Source: Petrolisthes cinctipes (lineage: Eukaryota > Arthropoda > Malacostraca > Decapoda > Porcellanidae). From it: 64,000 nucleotides of DNA. Under the pieces are notes generated by a model. It searched no databases. It was given only the letters and a program-made list of their open reading frames with translations, and was not told where the DNA came from. Position numbers and translations under genes: made by a program. Each line of letters opens with the position of its first letter. Positions within the stretch are counted from its first letter, which is position 1. The DNA is taken from the NCBI GenBank assembly GCA_033782935.1, contig JAWQEG010001391.1:69501-133500 (forward strand), read 5' to 3'. Below, one piece after another: positions 42,050-53,787 of the stretch.

Positions 42050-42705
42050 ACCTATATGGAAGGAGCTTGTTTCATGGCAGTCAGGAGGAATCAGAAGCCT
42101 CCAAACACACACACACACACACACACACCTATATGGAAGGAGTTTGTTTCATGGCATAGTCAGGAGGAATCGGAAGCCTCCAAACACACACACCTATATG
42201 GAAGGAGCTTGTTTCATGGCATAGGAGGTAGGAGGAATCAGAAGCCTCCAAACACACACACACACACACACACCTATATGGAAGGAGCTTGTTTCATGGC
42301 AGTCAGGAGGAATCAGAAGCCTCCAAACACACACACACACACACACACCTATATGGAAGGAGCTTGTTTCATGGCAGTCAGGAGGAATCAGAAGCCTCCA
42401 AACACACACACACACACACACACCTATATGGAAGGAGCTTGTTTCATGGCAGTCAGGAGGAATCAGAAGCCTCCAAACACACACACACACACACACCTAT
42501 ATGGAAGGAGCTTGTTTCATGGCATGGTCTGGAGGAATCAGAAGCCTCCAAACACACACACACACACACACCTATATGGAAGGAGCTTGTTTCATGGCAT
42601 GGTCTGGAGGAATCAGAAGCCTCCAAACACACACACACACACACACACCTATATGGAAGGAGCTTGTTTCATGGCATGGTCTGGAGGAATCAGAAGCCTC
42701 CAATT
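42050..42705. repeat. tandem array: TATGGAAGGAG...GCCTCC plus (CA)n
   Basis: Ten units of about 60-75 bp. Each has CCTATATGGAAGGAGCTTGT, a GGAGGAATCAGAAGCCTCC hairpin core and a (CA)n linker. Unit subtypes differ at one place (GCATGGTCTGG or GCAGTCAGG). The 41760-41900 segment before it has a related, older copy. Confidence 0.95.
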
Positions 42706-42829
42706 TTAAAACATGATCACAAGGTCCTTAATAAAACGTATATAAAATTGATAAAAACATACATACAGACACGTACACAATAAAATGATCTATCTGTACG
42801 TATAATTGGAAGTGCGTACATGGCCCAGA

Positions 42830-42958
42830 AACACACACACATATCCTATAAACACTCACATACAAACATACATACATATATATATATACACACACACACA
42901 TACATACATATATATATACACAGACACACACATATACAAACATACATACAGTATTGGT

Positions 42959-42960
<2 letters not shown>
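42830..42960. repeat. CA/TA microsatellites
   Basis: Mixed CACA, TACATA and TATATA runs. Confidence 0.85.

Positions 42961-42962
<2 letters not shown>

Positions 42963-43000
<38 letters not shown>
42963..43000. repeat. (GA)n at the LINE 3' end
   Basis: A pure GA run that abuts the 3' end of the LINE fragment at 43001-45286. Confidence 0.9.
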
Positions 43001-43003
<3 letters not shown>

Positions 43004-45286
43004 ACAAGGAGTTACAAGGAAAAGAAGTACCCTAGGGGACCTTACGATCCATACAAAGAGGGTACCTGTGGGTTTAGTTGCGCAAGTAGGCGACCGTCCT
43101 CGAATGTGTCATGTGAAACCATCAAGGAACACTCGCACAACGGCTTAAACACCTAGACGGTGGTTTAAGGCTTTGTCTAATCTGGACTTGAACTGATCCA
43201 CAGAGTTGCTGTTGACTACATCAGCAGGAAGCGCATTCCAAGTACCGCAGATGCTGTATGTAAAGAACTTACCACACAGATCACGGTTGTATCGCTTTAG
43301 TTCAAGTTTGTAGCCATGATTCCTGGTTGTGCCCTCACTGAGTTGGAAAATGTCCCTGTAGTCTACATTGTCAAAGCCTCGTAGTATTTTAAACACTTCG
43401 ATAAGCTGACCACGCAGTCTCCGGGTTTCCAAAGAGAATAGGTCGAGTTCTACCAACCGATCTTTATAGCTCTTGTGTCTAAGAGAGGGTATAAGTTTGG
43501 TTGCCCTGGCTTGCACTCGTTCCAATCTAGCGATATCCTTCCGGTAAGAAGGACTCCAAAACTGGACTGCATACTCCAGGTGCGGTCGGACAAGGGAATT
43601 GTACAGACAAAGTACTATCTCCTTGTTCCGGTATCCAAACTGTCGCTTTATGTACCCTAACATCCTTTGGGCTTTCTTCTCAGCCTCAATACACTGCTTT
43701 GAGAACTTGAGGTCGCTGGTGATAGTTACACCCAAGTCTTTCTCAGTATCAGTGCTTACGAGAGCATTGCCCTTAAGGTCATACTCTGTTCGGGGGTTTC
43801 TGTGGCCTATATGCATAACTTTGCATTTGTTCACGTTAAATGGCATTTGCCACGTGTCAGACCACTCCCCGATCTTCCTAAGATCTTCTTGTAAGCGGGT
43901 AGTATTTCCTTCTTTCGCGACATTCATACCAAGCTTAGTATCATCGGCGAATTTGGAAATCTTGGCAACCATGTCACCATCCACGTCATTAACATAGATG
44001 ATAAACAGTAGTGGTCCCAGAACAGAACCTTGGGGAACACCGCTAGTAACGGGCACCCACTCTGAAGCCTGTCCATTCACTACCACCCGCTGCCGTCTGT
44101 CACTTAGCCAGTTCTCTATCCAATTTGCCACATTTCCGTCTATGCCCAGTGCACGCACTTTCCGAAGGAGGCGGCGGTGGGGTACCTTATCAAAGGCTTT
44201 CTGAAAGTCTAAGTAGACAACATCGACCGCTTTATCCCGATCATGCTCACTGAAAACAAAATGGAAGAATTCCACCAGATTTGTGAGGCATGACCGGTGC
44301 TGCCGGAACCCATGCTGGGAACCCCTCAGTAGCAAATTTGATTCTAAGTATGCTGTTATTTTGTCCACCATGATGCTCTCCATGAGTTTACAGACTATCG
44401 AGGTTAAACTGATGGGTCTGTAGTTTGACGGTTGGCTAGCATCTCCCTTCTTGAAGATAGGAGTCACCTCTGCCTCACGCCAGTCTCTAGGAACGCATCC
44501 AGTCTGGATTATCCTGTTGAAGACCATGCACAGGTGCCGTGATACTTCACCATGCACTTCTTTCAACACTTTAGGTAAGAACCCATCCGGACCGGGGGAC
44601 TTGTTTGCTTTTAATTCGATTAGTTTTCTCTCGATTTCTTCTTGGGTGAAGACCATTGACTCCAACTTCTCACTGAAGGAGTCCAAAGGTTCGGGAATGG
44701 GACCACTCTCCTCAGAGAACACTGAAGAGAAGTACTCATTTAAGAGGTTAGCATTTTCTGCATCAGAGTGCATCAATGCTCCATCCTCATTCACCAAGGG
44801 ACCGATCCTGCGTCGGATTGGTTTACGGCCATTCACATAACTGAAAAACACCTTGGGGTTCTCTTTGCAGAGTCTAGCCACACGGACCTCCTCAGCACGC
44901 TTAGCCGCCCTTATTTTGGACTTCACGTTTCGATTTAGTCTTCTATGACCGTCAAAGTCCCCAGATGCCTTCGCTCGACGATACGCAGTTCTCCTCTCCC
45001 TTAGTAGGTTACGGATTTCCCGATTAAACCACTTCGGTTGAATGAACTTCTGACCTGTTCCCTTCAGAGGAATAAAGCGCGACTGAAGTTCCATGAAGGA
45101 AGACAAGAATGACCTCCACAGATCATCAGCACTCTCTCCCTCCTCTAGTTCCATTTCAGCAACGCCTTCACGAAGACCTGCAAAGTCCGCTCTCCCCACC
45201 ATGTCTAATTTTCTATGCACCGGGGTCACGGACTCCATATTAGGGACCTTAACTGAAAATCTTATAAGCTTGTGGTCGCTTCCACC
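43001..45286 (-). mobile_element. 5'-truncated CR1/jockey-like LINE between GA tracts
   Basis: On the minus strand it starts abruptly at a (GA)n tract with the last part of the endonuclease (LGGSDHKLIRFSV), and ends after a short 3' UTR in a doubled TCCTTGTAAC motif next to another GA run. The 5' part with most of the endonuclease is missing. Confidence 0.85.
43145..45238 (-). CDS. CR1/jockey-like reverse transcriptase
   Basis: The 697-residue frame has no stop. The displayed Met is internal; the frame extends upstream to the truncation point at 45286 and includes the endonuclease SDH motif. RT motifs in order are KKGDASQPSNYRPISLTS, GSQHGFRQHRSCLTNL, VVYLDFQKAFDKVPHRRLL, SGVPQGSVLGPLLFIIYVND and FADD in SKFADDTKLG. 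They are followed by a DLGVTITSDLKFSKQC block and a C-terminal region (YNSLVRPHLEYAVQFWSP). The RT looks intact, but without the endonuclease domain and 5' end this copy cannot move by itself. Confidence 0.92.
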   Translation of the reverse strand: MESVTPVHRKLDMVGRADFAGLREGVAEMELEEGESADDLWRSFLSSFMELQSRFIPLKGTGQKFIQPKWFNREIRNLLRERRTAYRRAKASGDFDGHRRLNRNVKSKIRAAKRAEEVRVARLCKENPKVFFSYVNGRKPIRRRIGPLVNEDGALMHSDAENANLLNEYFSSVFSEESGPIPEPLDSFSEKLESMVFTQEEIERKLIELKANKSPGPDGFLPKVLKEVHGEVSRHLCMVFNRIIQTGCVPRDWREAEVTPIFKKGDASQPSNYRPISLTSIVCKLMESIMVDKITAYLESNLLLRGSQHGFRQHRSCLTNLVEFFHFVFSEHDRDKAVDVVYLDFQKAFDKVPHRRLLRKVRALGIDGNVANWIENWLSDRRQRVVVNGQASEWVPVTSGVPQGSVLGPLLFIIYVNDVDGDMVAKISKFADDTKLGMNVAKEGNTTRLQEDLRKIGEWSDTWQMPFNVNKCKVMHIGHRNPRTEYDLKGNALVSTDTEKDLGVTITSDLKFSKQCIEAEKKAQRMLGYIKRQFGYRNKEIVLCLYNSLVRPHLEYAVQFWSPSYRKDIARLERVQARATKLIPSLRHKSYKDRLVELDLFSLETRRLRGQLIEVFKILRGFDNVDYRDIFQLSEGTTRNHGYKLELKRYNRDLCGKFFTYSICGTWNALPADVVNSNSVDQFKSRLDKALNHRLGV

Positions 45287-45493
<207 letters not shown>

Positions 45494-45494
<1 letters not shown>

Positions 45495-45760
45495 AAACAC
45501 GTATTTACAGAGAGAGAGAGAACACGTATTTACAGAGAGAGAGAGAACACGTATTTACAGAGAGAGAGAGAACACGTATTTACAGAGAGAGAGAGAGAAC
45601 ACGTATTTACAGAGAGAGAGAGAGAACACGTATTTACAGAGAGAGAGAGAGAACACGTATTTACAGAGAGAGAGAGAGAACACGTATTTACAGAGAGAGA
45701 GAGAGAACACGTATTTACAGAGAGAGAGAGAGAACACGTATTTACAGAGAGAGAGAGAGA
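45494..45760. repeat. AACACGTATTTACAGAGAGA minisatellite
   Basis: Ten copies of ACACGTATTTACAG plus a GA run of variable length. Early copies have shorter GA runs than later ones. A second array with the same unit lies at 46505-46665. Confidence 0.95.
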
Positions 45761-47584
45761 GTGAGTAAATACACACATACATACCTACTTACAACACTGG
45801 AGGGTAATGTTTTCACTGGCTGCTTGTATGTGTGTGTGTGTGTTAGGTCAGGTGTGGATATACTCTGCTTCAGTCCACCATTCTGTAATAATAATAATAA
45901 TGATAGTAATAATAATAATAATAGTAATAATAATAATAATAATGATAGTAATAATAATAATAATAATGATAATAATAATAATGATAATAATAATAATAAT
46001 GATAGTAATAATAATAATAATGATAGTAATAATAATAATAATAGTAGTAATAATAATAATAATAATAATAATAATAGTAGTAATGATAATAATAATAATA
46101 ATAGTAGTAATAATAATAGTATGGGACTCAGAAACTCCCACTCTCTGTCTGTCTGCTGTCGGTTTATTTACGTACACAATTTACATACACACACACACTA
46201 AAAATATATACACACAGACACATACACACTAAAATATACACATACATACACACACACACATACTAACAATACCCAATTAATTTGTTAACAGTTTTGTATA
46301 TATTCTAAAACTGTATTAATAAACCATTAATTATTATTATTATTATTATTTATTATTACAAACACACATATATACATACATACATACACACACACACATA
46401 TATACAAACATACATACACACACACACATATACATACATACATATACATACACACACACACACATACATATACACACACATATATACAGTTGTACTGATC
46501 ATGGAGAGAGAGAAAATCCGTATTTACAGAGAGAGAGAACACGTATTTACAGAGAGAGAGAGAGAACACGTATTTACAGAGAAAGAACACGTATTTACAG
46601 AGAGAGAGAGAGAGAGAGAACACGTATTTACAGAGAGAGAGAGAGAACACATATTTACAGAGAGTGAGTAAATACACACATACATACCTATTTACAACAC
46701 TGGAGAGTATTGTTTTCACTGGCTGCTTGTATGTGTGTGTGTGTTAGGTCAGGTGTGGATATACTCTGCTTCAGTCCACCATTCTGTAATAATAATAATT
46801 ATAATATTAATAATAGTAGTAGTAATAATAGTAATAGTAATAATAATAGTGATAATAATAATAATAGTAGTAGTAGTACAGTAATAAAAGTAATAGTAAA
46901 AATTATATTAGTTGTAATAATAGTAAAAATTATATTAGTTGTAATAATAGTAATAATGATAGTAGTAATTATGATGATAATGATAGTAATAATAATAACA
47001 ATAATAATGATAATATGGGACTCAGAAACTCCCACTCTCTGTCTGTTTATTTATGTAAACACACATACACACACACACAATTTACATACACACACAAACA
47101 CAATTTAAATATATACACACACACAAAATGTCTATTTTCGGCTTACCAGCTGCTACTATTTAATAAACCGAATATTATTATTATTAATTTAAATACACAC
47201 ACACACACACACACAATTTATGTACACACACACACATACACAATTTAAATACACACACACACATACTAACAATACCCAATTAATTTGTTAACAGTTTTGT
47301 ATATATTCTAAAACTGTATTAATAAACCATTAATTATTATTATTATTATTTATTATTACAAACACACATATATACATACATACATACACACACATATATA
47401 CACATACACATCCATACATACATATACACACACACACATACAGAGAGAAAGAGAGCAAATACACACACATACATACATACCTACATACAACACTGGAGGG
47501 TATTGTTTTCACTGGGTGCTGCTTGTTGTGTGTGTGTGTGTCTTAGGTCAGGTGTGGATATACTCTGCTTCAGTCCACCATTCT

Positions 47585-47635
<51 letters not shown>

Positions 47636-47689
47636 GTAGTAGTAATTGTAATAGTAATAGTAATAATAATAATAATAATGATAGTAATA

Positions 47690-47726
<37 letters not shown>

Positions 47727-47940
47727 TAGTAGTAGTAATTGTAATAGTAATAATGATAGTAATAATAATGATAGTAATAATAATAATAGTAATAATAATA
47801 ATAATAATAATAGTAATAATAATAATAGTAATAATAGTAATAATAATAGTAATAAGAATAATGATGATAATAATAATGATAATAATGATGACAATAATAA
47901 TAATAATGATGATAATCATTCACTAACACATGTAAAAATT
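45755..47940. repeat. three tandem copies of a 700-900-bp block
   Basis: Blocks start near 45755, 46665 and 47450. Each has AACACTGGAGGGTATTGTTTTC, a (TG)n, TTAGGTCAGGTGTGGATATA, CTTCAGTCCACCATTCTG and then a long (AAT)n. The first two continue with ATATGGGACTCAGAAACTCC, CA tracts and TTAATAAACCATTAATTATT. The third is cut short at about 47935. The AAT sections differ most. Confidence 0.85.
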
Positions 47941-47949
47941 GTCCCAAGG

Positions 47950-48400
47950 TAGGGAGTTTTACGGTACGGTATATATAATAATAATAAGTTAGGGTGTTTT
48001 ATGGTATGAGATATGTAATTTTCACCGTGATATAAGTTATTATGGTCAAATTTCTCTAAGTTTGATATAGGTCTTACCTTGTGAAACTCCGTATAGTCTG
48101 TCCAGGTTAGGTCCGGGTATAGTCTGCTATGGTTAGGTCCCGATAGTCTGCAATGGTTCAGATTAGGTTAGGTTAGGTCGGGTCGGGTCGGGTCGGGTTG
48201 GGTTGGGTTAGGTTGGGATTGGTTTGGTTAGGCTTGGTTTGGTTGGGTTAGCTTAGGTTAGGTTGGGTCGGGTTAGGTTAGGATTGGTTTGGTTAGGTTA
48301 GGTTGGGTTAGGTTGAGTTGGGTTTGGTTTGGTTTGGTTTGATTAGTTAGGTTTGGTTAGTTAGGTTGGGTTGGGTTGGGTTAGGTATGTATGGCTAAAA
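47950..48400. repeat. degenerate TTAGG/TTGGG array
   Basis: A GGTTAGGT-type segment at about 48150-48390, with TTGGG and TTTGG variants. 48070-48150 has the GGTCCGGTAGTCTG-type sequence of the MITE family. It is interstitial telomere-like sequence. Confidence 0.75.
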
Positions 48401-48679
48401 CAGGATATTTGCACAATAAATGGATGTTGAAATTAAACTAATCACATGAAAAAAATTGAATTATTCACTTAAAAAAATCTTGGAAAAGCTATATTTTGTC
48501 TGAAAATCTCACACGTGCAGCTCGGAAAATTTACCCAATTAAAAAAAAAATAAAAAATTGAAATACGAGTACTAAAATCAACCGGTAATTATCTATTCTA
48601 TTGTTATTTTCTATTACAATGTTTTTACCTTCTATATTCACAAATTCACAACATTCTAAAACACTTTCCTTCAGAAATG

Positions 48680-49613
48680 CCCCATATCGGTAAATATTGA
48701 AAGAATTACCGTTATTGTGTACGGTTTTCTTACCTTCATTACCCACTTATTTAGACAATTCTAAGACTATTTTCTTTTATGGTATTTCTTCCTCAAATGC
48801 CCCATTTCCAAGATAGGGCATATTCAAATGGGGCATTTTGAAATTAGCCTGACCTTACCTAGCCTAACCTAGACCACAGCAGACTACTGGGACCTAACCT
48901 GGGCAAATTACTGGGAAATAACTGTGATAAAGTACAGGAAATGACCCAGGGAAAAATACCCGGTAATTCTTTCAATAAATACCCACTTTTCTTAACATTT
49001 CCAAGTTAGGTCATATTCAAATATAGCATTTAGAAATTAGTATGACCTTACATGACTTAACATAACCTAACCTAAACTGCAGTAAACTACCGGGACCTAA
49101 CCCGGGCAAAATACCGGGAACTAACCGTGGTAAAATACGGTAAATATTGAAAGAATTACCATTACTGCGTACGGTTTTTCTACCTTCATTACCCACTTAT
49201 TTAAACCATTCTAAGACTATTTTATTCTATGGCATTTCCAAGATAGGGCATATTCAAATTTTGAAATTAGCATGACCTAACCTAGACTGCGGCAAGCTAC
49301 CAGGACCTAACCTGGGCAAACTACCGGGAAATAACCATGGTAAAGTACAGGAAATGCAAAATACTGGGACCTAACCAAATCTGGCAACACTGCTACAAAA
49401 CGGTAATTTTTTCAATAAATACCGTACCAACTTTTCTTCGGAAATGCCCCATTTCCAAGTTAGCTAATATTGAAATTAGCCTGACCTTACCTGACCTAAC
49501 CTAGACTTCGGCAAGCTACCGGACCTAACCTGACCTAACCTAACCTAGACTGCGGCAAACTACCGGGACCTAACCTGGGCAAACTACCGGGAAATAACCG
49601 TGGTAAAGTACAG
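48680..49613. mobile_element. cluster of inverted GGTA...TACC MITEs
   Basis: Three or more degraded copies. One, 49138-49433, runs from GGTAAATATTGAAAGAATTA to TTTTTCAATAAATACC and so has both ends. All carry ACTACCGGGACCTAACCTGG and AGATAGGGCATATTCAAA. The last copy is the one the Merlin element entered. 48401-48680 is AT-rich with nothing recognisable. Confidence 0.75.
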
Positions 49614-49621
49614 GAAATGAC
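49614..49621. repeat. 8-bp target duplication, left (GAAATGAC)
   Basis: Identical to 53145-53152. The pair brackets the Merlin element exactly. Confidence 0.85.
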
Positions 49622-51117
49622 GGTATTTTTACAGAAAACCTGGGTTCACTAGTACGTAAATATTAGTATGTTTTACCACTAATTAGGACCATTCTAAGAC
49701 ACTTTTCATCAATGGTGTATCTCTCGGAGATGCCCCCGTTTTCGAGATATGCCCCGTTTTCATACCCCAATACAAACATGGGGGAGAGCCTGGGAATCCG
49801 GGGTTTTGGGTGGGGGAAAACACGCATTTCACTGTGGTTCTGCCTATATAATTGACTTCCTACCGTTATTTTCGTTGCTTTTCGTTATATTCCACGTTAT
49901 TCAAGATGCATGCAATATTGGGGGTGCGTTGGATGAAGCTAGTTTCAGGTGGGGAGATTGGTTCTCTTGTGTTTACGTTTGATATGTTTTCACTACAATT
50001 ATAGTCTTTTCATAGTTGTAAATGTTACAATATTCACGCTACTTTTGGCTGGTTTGGCTATATTTGCCCTATTATATTTTGTATTGGCAATATTGTCTAT
50101 GAGCGTCCTACTCTTTTTATGGAAATTTCCATATCCAGGATGTTACATTGTTGCCATCTAGTGTCTACTCCTGTCATTAATTCCTTGATATCACTGTGTT
50201 GCCATCTTGTGGTTACTCTGTAAATTATTGGTAATGGAAGTGCAGTGTTACCACATCCATCTACATCCCGGGATATTTACTCGGTCACTTTATTAATTGT
50301 ACAACGGTTTTATGCCCAGGTTAGGTCCCGATAGTTTGCCCAGGTTAGGTCCCGGTAGTCTGTTGTGGTCTAGGTTAGGTCAGGTCAGGTTAGGTAACAC
50401 TAATTCCCAAAATAACCATTTGATTTAACATTTTATTGGAGATCTGGCAATTGTGGGATTTTATTCGATGCCGATAGCCATCCACTTATTATGTACATTA
50501 CCAATTCCTCATTTTCATAGCCATTTGGGCTACAAATGTGCACCTGAACACGTGTTATTATTCACTGGGTAATTTCATTATGTTACTTTTTATTATCTTT
50601 CCTTATTTTTGGTTAGGTTTGTTATGCTTTGCTTTGGTTTGTTTGGGTTAGGTTAGGTTAGGTTAGGTTTTGTTTAGTAAGGATATGTAGGGGTCGGTAG
50701 GATTTGGCTATAATTCTACTTCTTTTCATAGTATTGGGTGCTTCTCTTTGTTATTTTGAGTTAGTACCACTGCTTATAGCCTTGGAAATTTTGGCCCTCT
50801 GCTGGCTACTCTAAATATTAATATGTGCATTACCATCTACTAATTTTTATAGCCATTTGGGCTACTTTTGTGCACATGAACACGTGTTTTCATTCTAAGA
50901 GTATTTATATTATGTATCTATATTTTTACTTTTGTTTTGTTATGTTACTTTATTTTGGGCTTTAATTGGTTATTTAGTGTAGGGTGAAATATTGTTAGGT
51001 TATGTTTGGGTGGGATAGGTACGGTGTGGCTATCATTTTACTTTTTTGGCTGCTTTTCCATTTATTTTTGAGTTTGTAATGCTGCTGTATGGAAAACTGG
51101 GTCACGTGATTATCCCC

Positions 51118-51160
51118 TATAAATAGGACGTTAGAGCGTGGGTCTTTCTCTTTCAGTTGC
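51118..51160 (+). promoter_or_regulatory. putative Merlin transposase promoter
   Basis: TATAAATA at 51118-51125, then the arthropod initiator consensus TCAGTT at 51153-51158. The ATG follows at 51166, so the leader would be only about 11 bases. The TATA-to-initiator distance (about 36) is somewhat long. Confidence 0.4.
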
Positions 51161-51165
51161 TCACT

Positions 51166-52131
51166 ATGGAACACTTGTGTGCCGGTTGTCGTCCTCTATT
51201 CTACGAAATTATAGCAAGCCATTTTAGAAATAACGAGACCAGTATAACTTTATTTCAAAATCACGGTGTCTTACCAACTGATCTCAAGTGTCCTAATTGC
51301 GGTAACAATTGTTGTTTAACACATGATAACCTTTTTCGTTGTTATCACACAACTCTAATAGCAAAGACAAAGAGAAGAAGACGTTGTGGATTTTCTGTGT
51401 CGTCATTTAAAGGCTCATTTTTAGACCATTCACACATCGAACCCTGGAAAGTGCTGTGTTTTATTAACGTATTTTGTGATAAGAGTTTTTCACACATCCA
51501 GACTATCAAAAACTTGAGCATAAACAGCAAAACTTCTGTCGATTGGAGAAGTTTCTGTAGTGAAGTGTGCGAGAAATGGCTAACATCTCAACCCCCTATA
51601 GGTGGTCCTCATATAACAGTTGAGATTGATGAAACCCTTGTTGTCAGACGGAAACACAACGTCGGTCGTGTTTTGTCTCAAGTGTAGGTGTTTGGAGGAA
51701 TTGAAAGAGTCTCCAAGAAAAAATTTATTATCCCGCTCTTAGACGATGCGACTCAACCACTTCCACGGAATAAAGAAACTCTTATTCCACTAATAAAACT
51801 TTTTATATTGCCTGGCACTACCATTTGCTCTGATTCTTGGCGTGCATACAATTCTCTCGAGGACGAGGGCTATCGACATTGGTGTGTAAATCACAGCATT
51901 AATTTTGTCGACCCGGTTAATACTGAAATACACACACAAAACATAGAGAGATTGTGGAGAGACGTTAAGGAACATATTAAACGACCAGGAATCAAAGCCA
52001 AGTATTTGAGACAATATATTGCAAGATATATATTTCTAGACCAACACGAAGATCTTGCGTTTCATCAATTCCTTCTGGAGGCTGCAAAACTCTATCCGCC
52101 CCAACTGTGTTCGTCCGCCATTACCACATGA
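51166..52131 (+). pseudogene. Merlin transposase with one in-frame TAG
   Basis: An open frame of 321 codons with a single TAG at 51685-51687 (codon 174). The N-terminal zinc-ribbon-like part has CPNCGNNC and CYHTTLIAKTKRRRRC. The ISXO2-like DDE domain follows: Asp near codon 155 (VEIDETLV), Asp near 223 (ICSDSWRAY) and Glu near 261 (HTQNIERLWRDVK). The TAG lies just before VFGGIERVS, between the first and second catalytic acids. The rest is undamaged, so inactivation seems recent, or the stop is read through. ATG at 51166 was chosen over the upstream TTG. Confidence 0.85.
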
Positions 52132-52716
52132 TTCAGACGACTCAGATATCTCCTCTGATCACAACAATCCCACACCATCCACATAATTTCTGTAAGGTAT
52201 GTTATTTATTGTTTATTCAACATTCTTTACCCTTTATTTTGTCCATTTTTATACACATATTATTATATATATGTCATTCCTACATATACATTGTGTACAC
52301 ATGTTGGTAACGCTGCTACTTGGGCTGTATTGGTATTATATTGCAATGTTCTCGAACACTTGGAATTTTTTTTTTATCATTAACTATTTTATTTACGGTT
52401 GGAAGTGTATAATTATGGCATTAACATAGTGCTATGCGTGTTTTCCCCCACCCAAAACCCCAGATTCCCAGGCTCTCCCCCATGTTTGTATTGGGGTATG
52501 AAAACGGGGCATATTTCGATAACGGGGCATATCCAATAAATACTCCATAGGTTGGAACTGTATTATAAAGGCAAAACCATAGTGTATAGCGTGTTTTCCC
52601 CCACCCAAAACCCCGGATTCCCAGGCTCTCCCCCATGTTTGTATTGAGGTATGAAAACGGGGCATCTCCGAGAGAAACACCATAGATGAAAAGTGTCTTA
52701 GAAAGGTACTAATTAG

Positions 52717-53079
52717 GGTATTTATTGAAAGAATTACCGTTTTGTAGCAGTGTTGCCAGATCCGGCTAGGTCCCAATACTTTGGCCCGGTCATTTTCTGT
52801 ACTTTACCACGGTTATTTCCCGGTAGTTTGCCCAGGTTAGGTCCCGGTAGTCTGCCCAGGTTAGGTCCCGGTAGTCTGATGCGGTCTAGGTTAGGTTAGG
52901 TCAGGTCAGGTAAGGTCAGGCTAATATCAAAATGCCCCATTTGAATATGCCCTATCTTGGAAATGGGGCATTTGCGGAGAAAATGCCATAGAAGAAAATA
53001 GTCTTAGAATGGTCTAAATAAGTGGGTAATGAAGGTAGAAAAACTGTACCCAATAACGGTAATTCATTCAATATTTACC
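52717..53079. mobile_element. GGTA...TACC MITE nested in the Merlin right end
   Basis: 363 bp from GGTATTTATTGAAAGAATTA to TTCATTCAATATTTACC. Both sides carry CTAATTAG (52709-52716 and 53080-53087), an exact 8-bp target duplication. Removing the insert and one copy gives a sequence matching the complement of the left Merlin end. This is the best reference copy of the family. Confidence 0.9.
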
Positions 53080-53144
53080 CTAATTAGTGGTAAAACATAC
53101 TAATATTTACGTATTAGTGAACCCAGGTTTTCTGTAAATTTACC

Positions 53145-53152
53145 GAAATGAC
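53145..53152. repeat. 8-bp target duplication, right (GAAATGAC)
   Basis: Matches 49614-49621. The following 53153-53222 is the remaining part of the MITE that Merlin entered (CTAGCCGGATCTGGCAACAC ... TTCAATAAATACC). Confidence 0.85.
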
Positions 53153-53284
53153 TAGGGCAAAATACTTGGTCCTAGCCGGATCTGGCAACACTGTTACAAG
53201 ATGGCAATTCTTTCAATAAATACCCAAAACTGCAATTGCCTAGAATCTAAATAAATACCAAACAATACCATGATTTACCCATAT

Positions 53285-53365
53285 AGTAATAGTGGTGGTA
53301 GTAGGGTAGAAGTGGTGGTGGTAGTAGTAGTGGTAGTAGTGATAGTAGTAGTAGTAGTAGTGGAA
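53285..53365. repeat. GTAGTGGTA microsatellite
   Basis: Imperfect GTA/GTG trinucleotides. Confidence 0.85.
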
Positions 53366-53416
53366 GAAAGATTGGAGGGAGAAGAATTTATACACTTGGA
53401 GATTGGAGAACACTGG

Positions 53417-53784
53417 GGTATTTATTGAAAGAATTACCGTTTTGTAGCAGTGTTGCCAGATCCGGCTGGGTCCCAGTATTTTACCCCCGTCATTTATTGT
53501 ACTTTATCACGATTATTTCCCGGTAGTTTGCCCAGGTTAGGTCACGGTAGTCTGCCCAGGTTAGGTCCCGGTAGTCTGATGCGGTCTAGGTTAGGTTAGG
53601 TTAGGTCAGGTCAGGTAAGGTCAGGCTAATTTCAAAATGCCCCATTTGAATATGCCCTATCTTGGAAATGGAGCATTTGCGGAGGAAATGCCATAGAAGA
53701 AAATAGTCTTAGAATGGTCTAAATAAGTGGGTAATGAAGGTAGAAAAAACGTACGCAATAACGGTAATTCATTCAATATTTACC
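53417..53784. mobile_element. GGTA...TACC MITE, full-length
   Basis: About 368 bp with the same ends as 52717-53079. The flanks AACACTGG and AAAACTGG match at 7 of 8 positions, a target duplication with one change. The interior is nearly the same as the nested copy. Confidence 0.85.
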
Positions 53785-53787
53785 AAA

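Larger units (their letters stand above)
49622..53144 (+). mobile_element. Merlin DNA transposon
   Basis: The termini are GGTATTTTTACAGAAAACCT (left) and AGGTTTTCTGTAAATTTACC (right), flanked by an exact 8-bp duplication, GAAATGAC. Inverted repeats extend about 230 bp on the left (49622-49850). The right repeat is longer because its inner part is duplicated (52433-52535 and about 52580-52680) and because a MITE entered it (52717-53079). The transposase at 51166-52131 has an ISXO2-like DDE domain, the mark of Merlin. An 8-bp duplication fits Merlin's known 8-9 bp. The interior 49850-51110 has no confident gene, but includes a MITE-like segment (50236-50400). Confidence 0.88.

Noticed and set aside
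49949..50161. 70-residue hydrophobic ORF inside the Merlin element
   Set aside because: Short, no homology recognised, and T-rich sequence readily gives hydrophobic frames. No evidence for a second Merlin gene.
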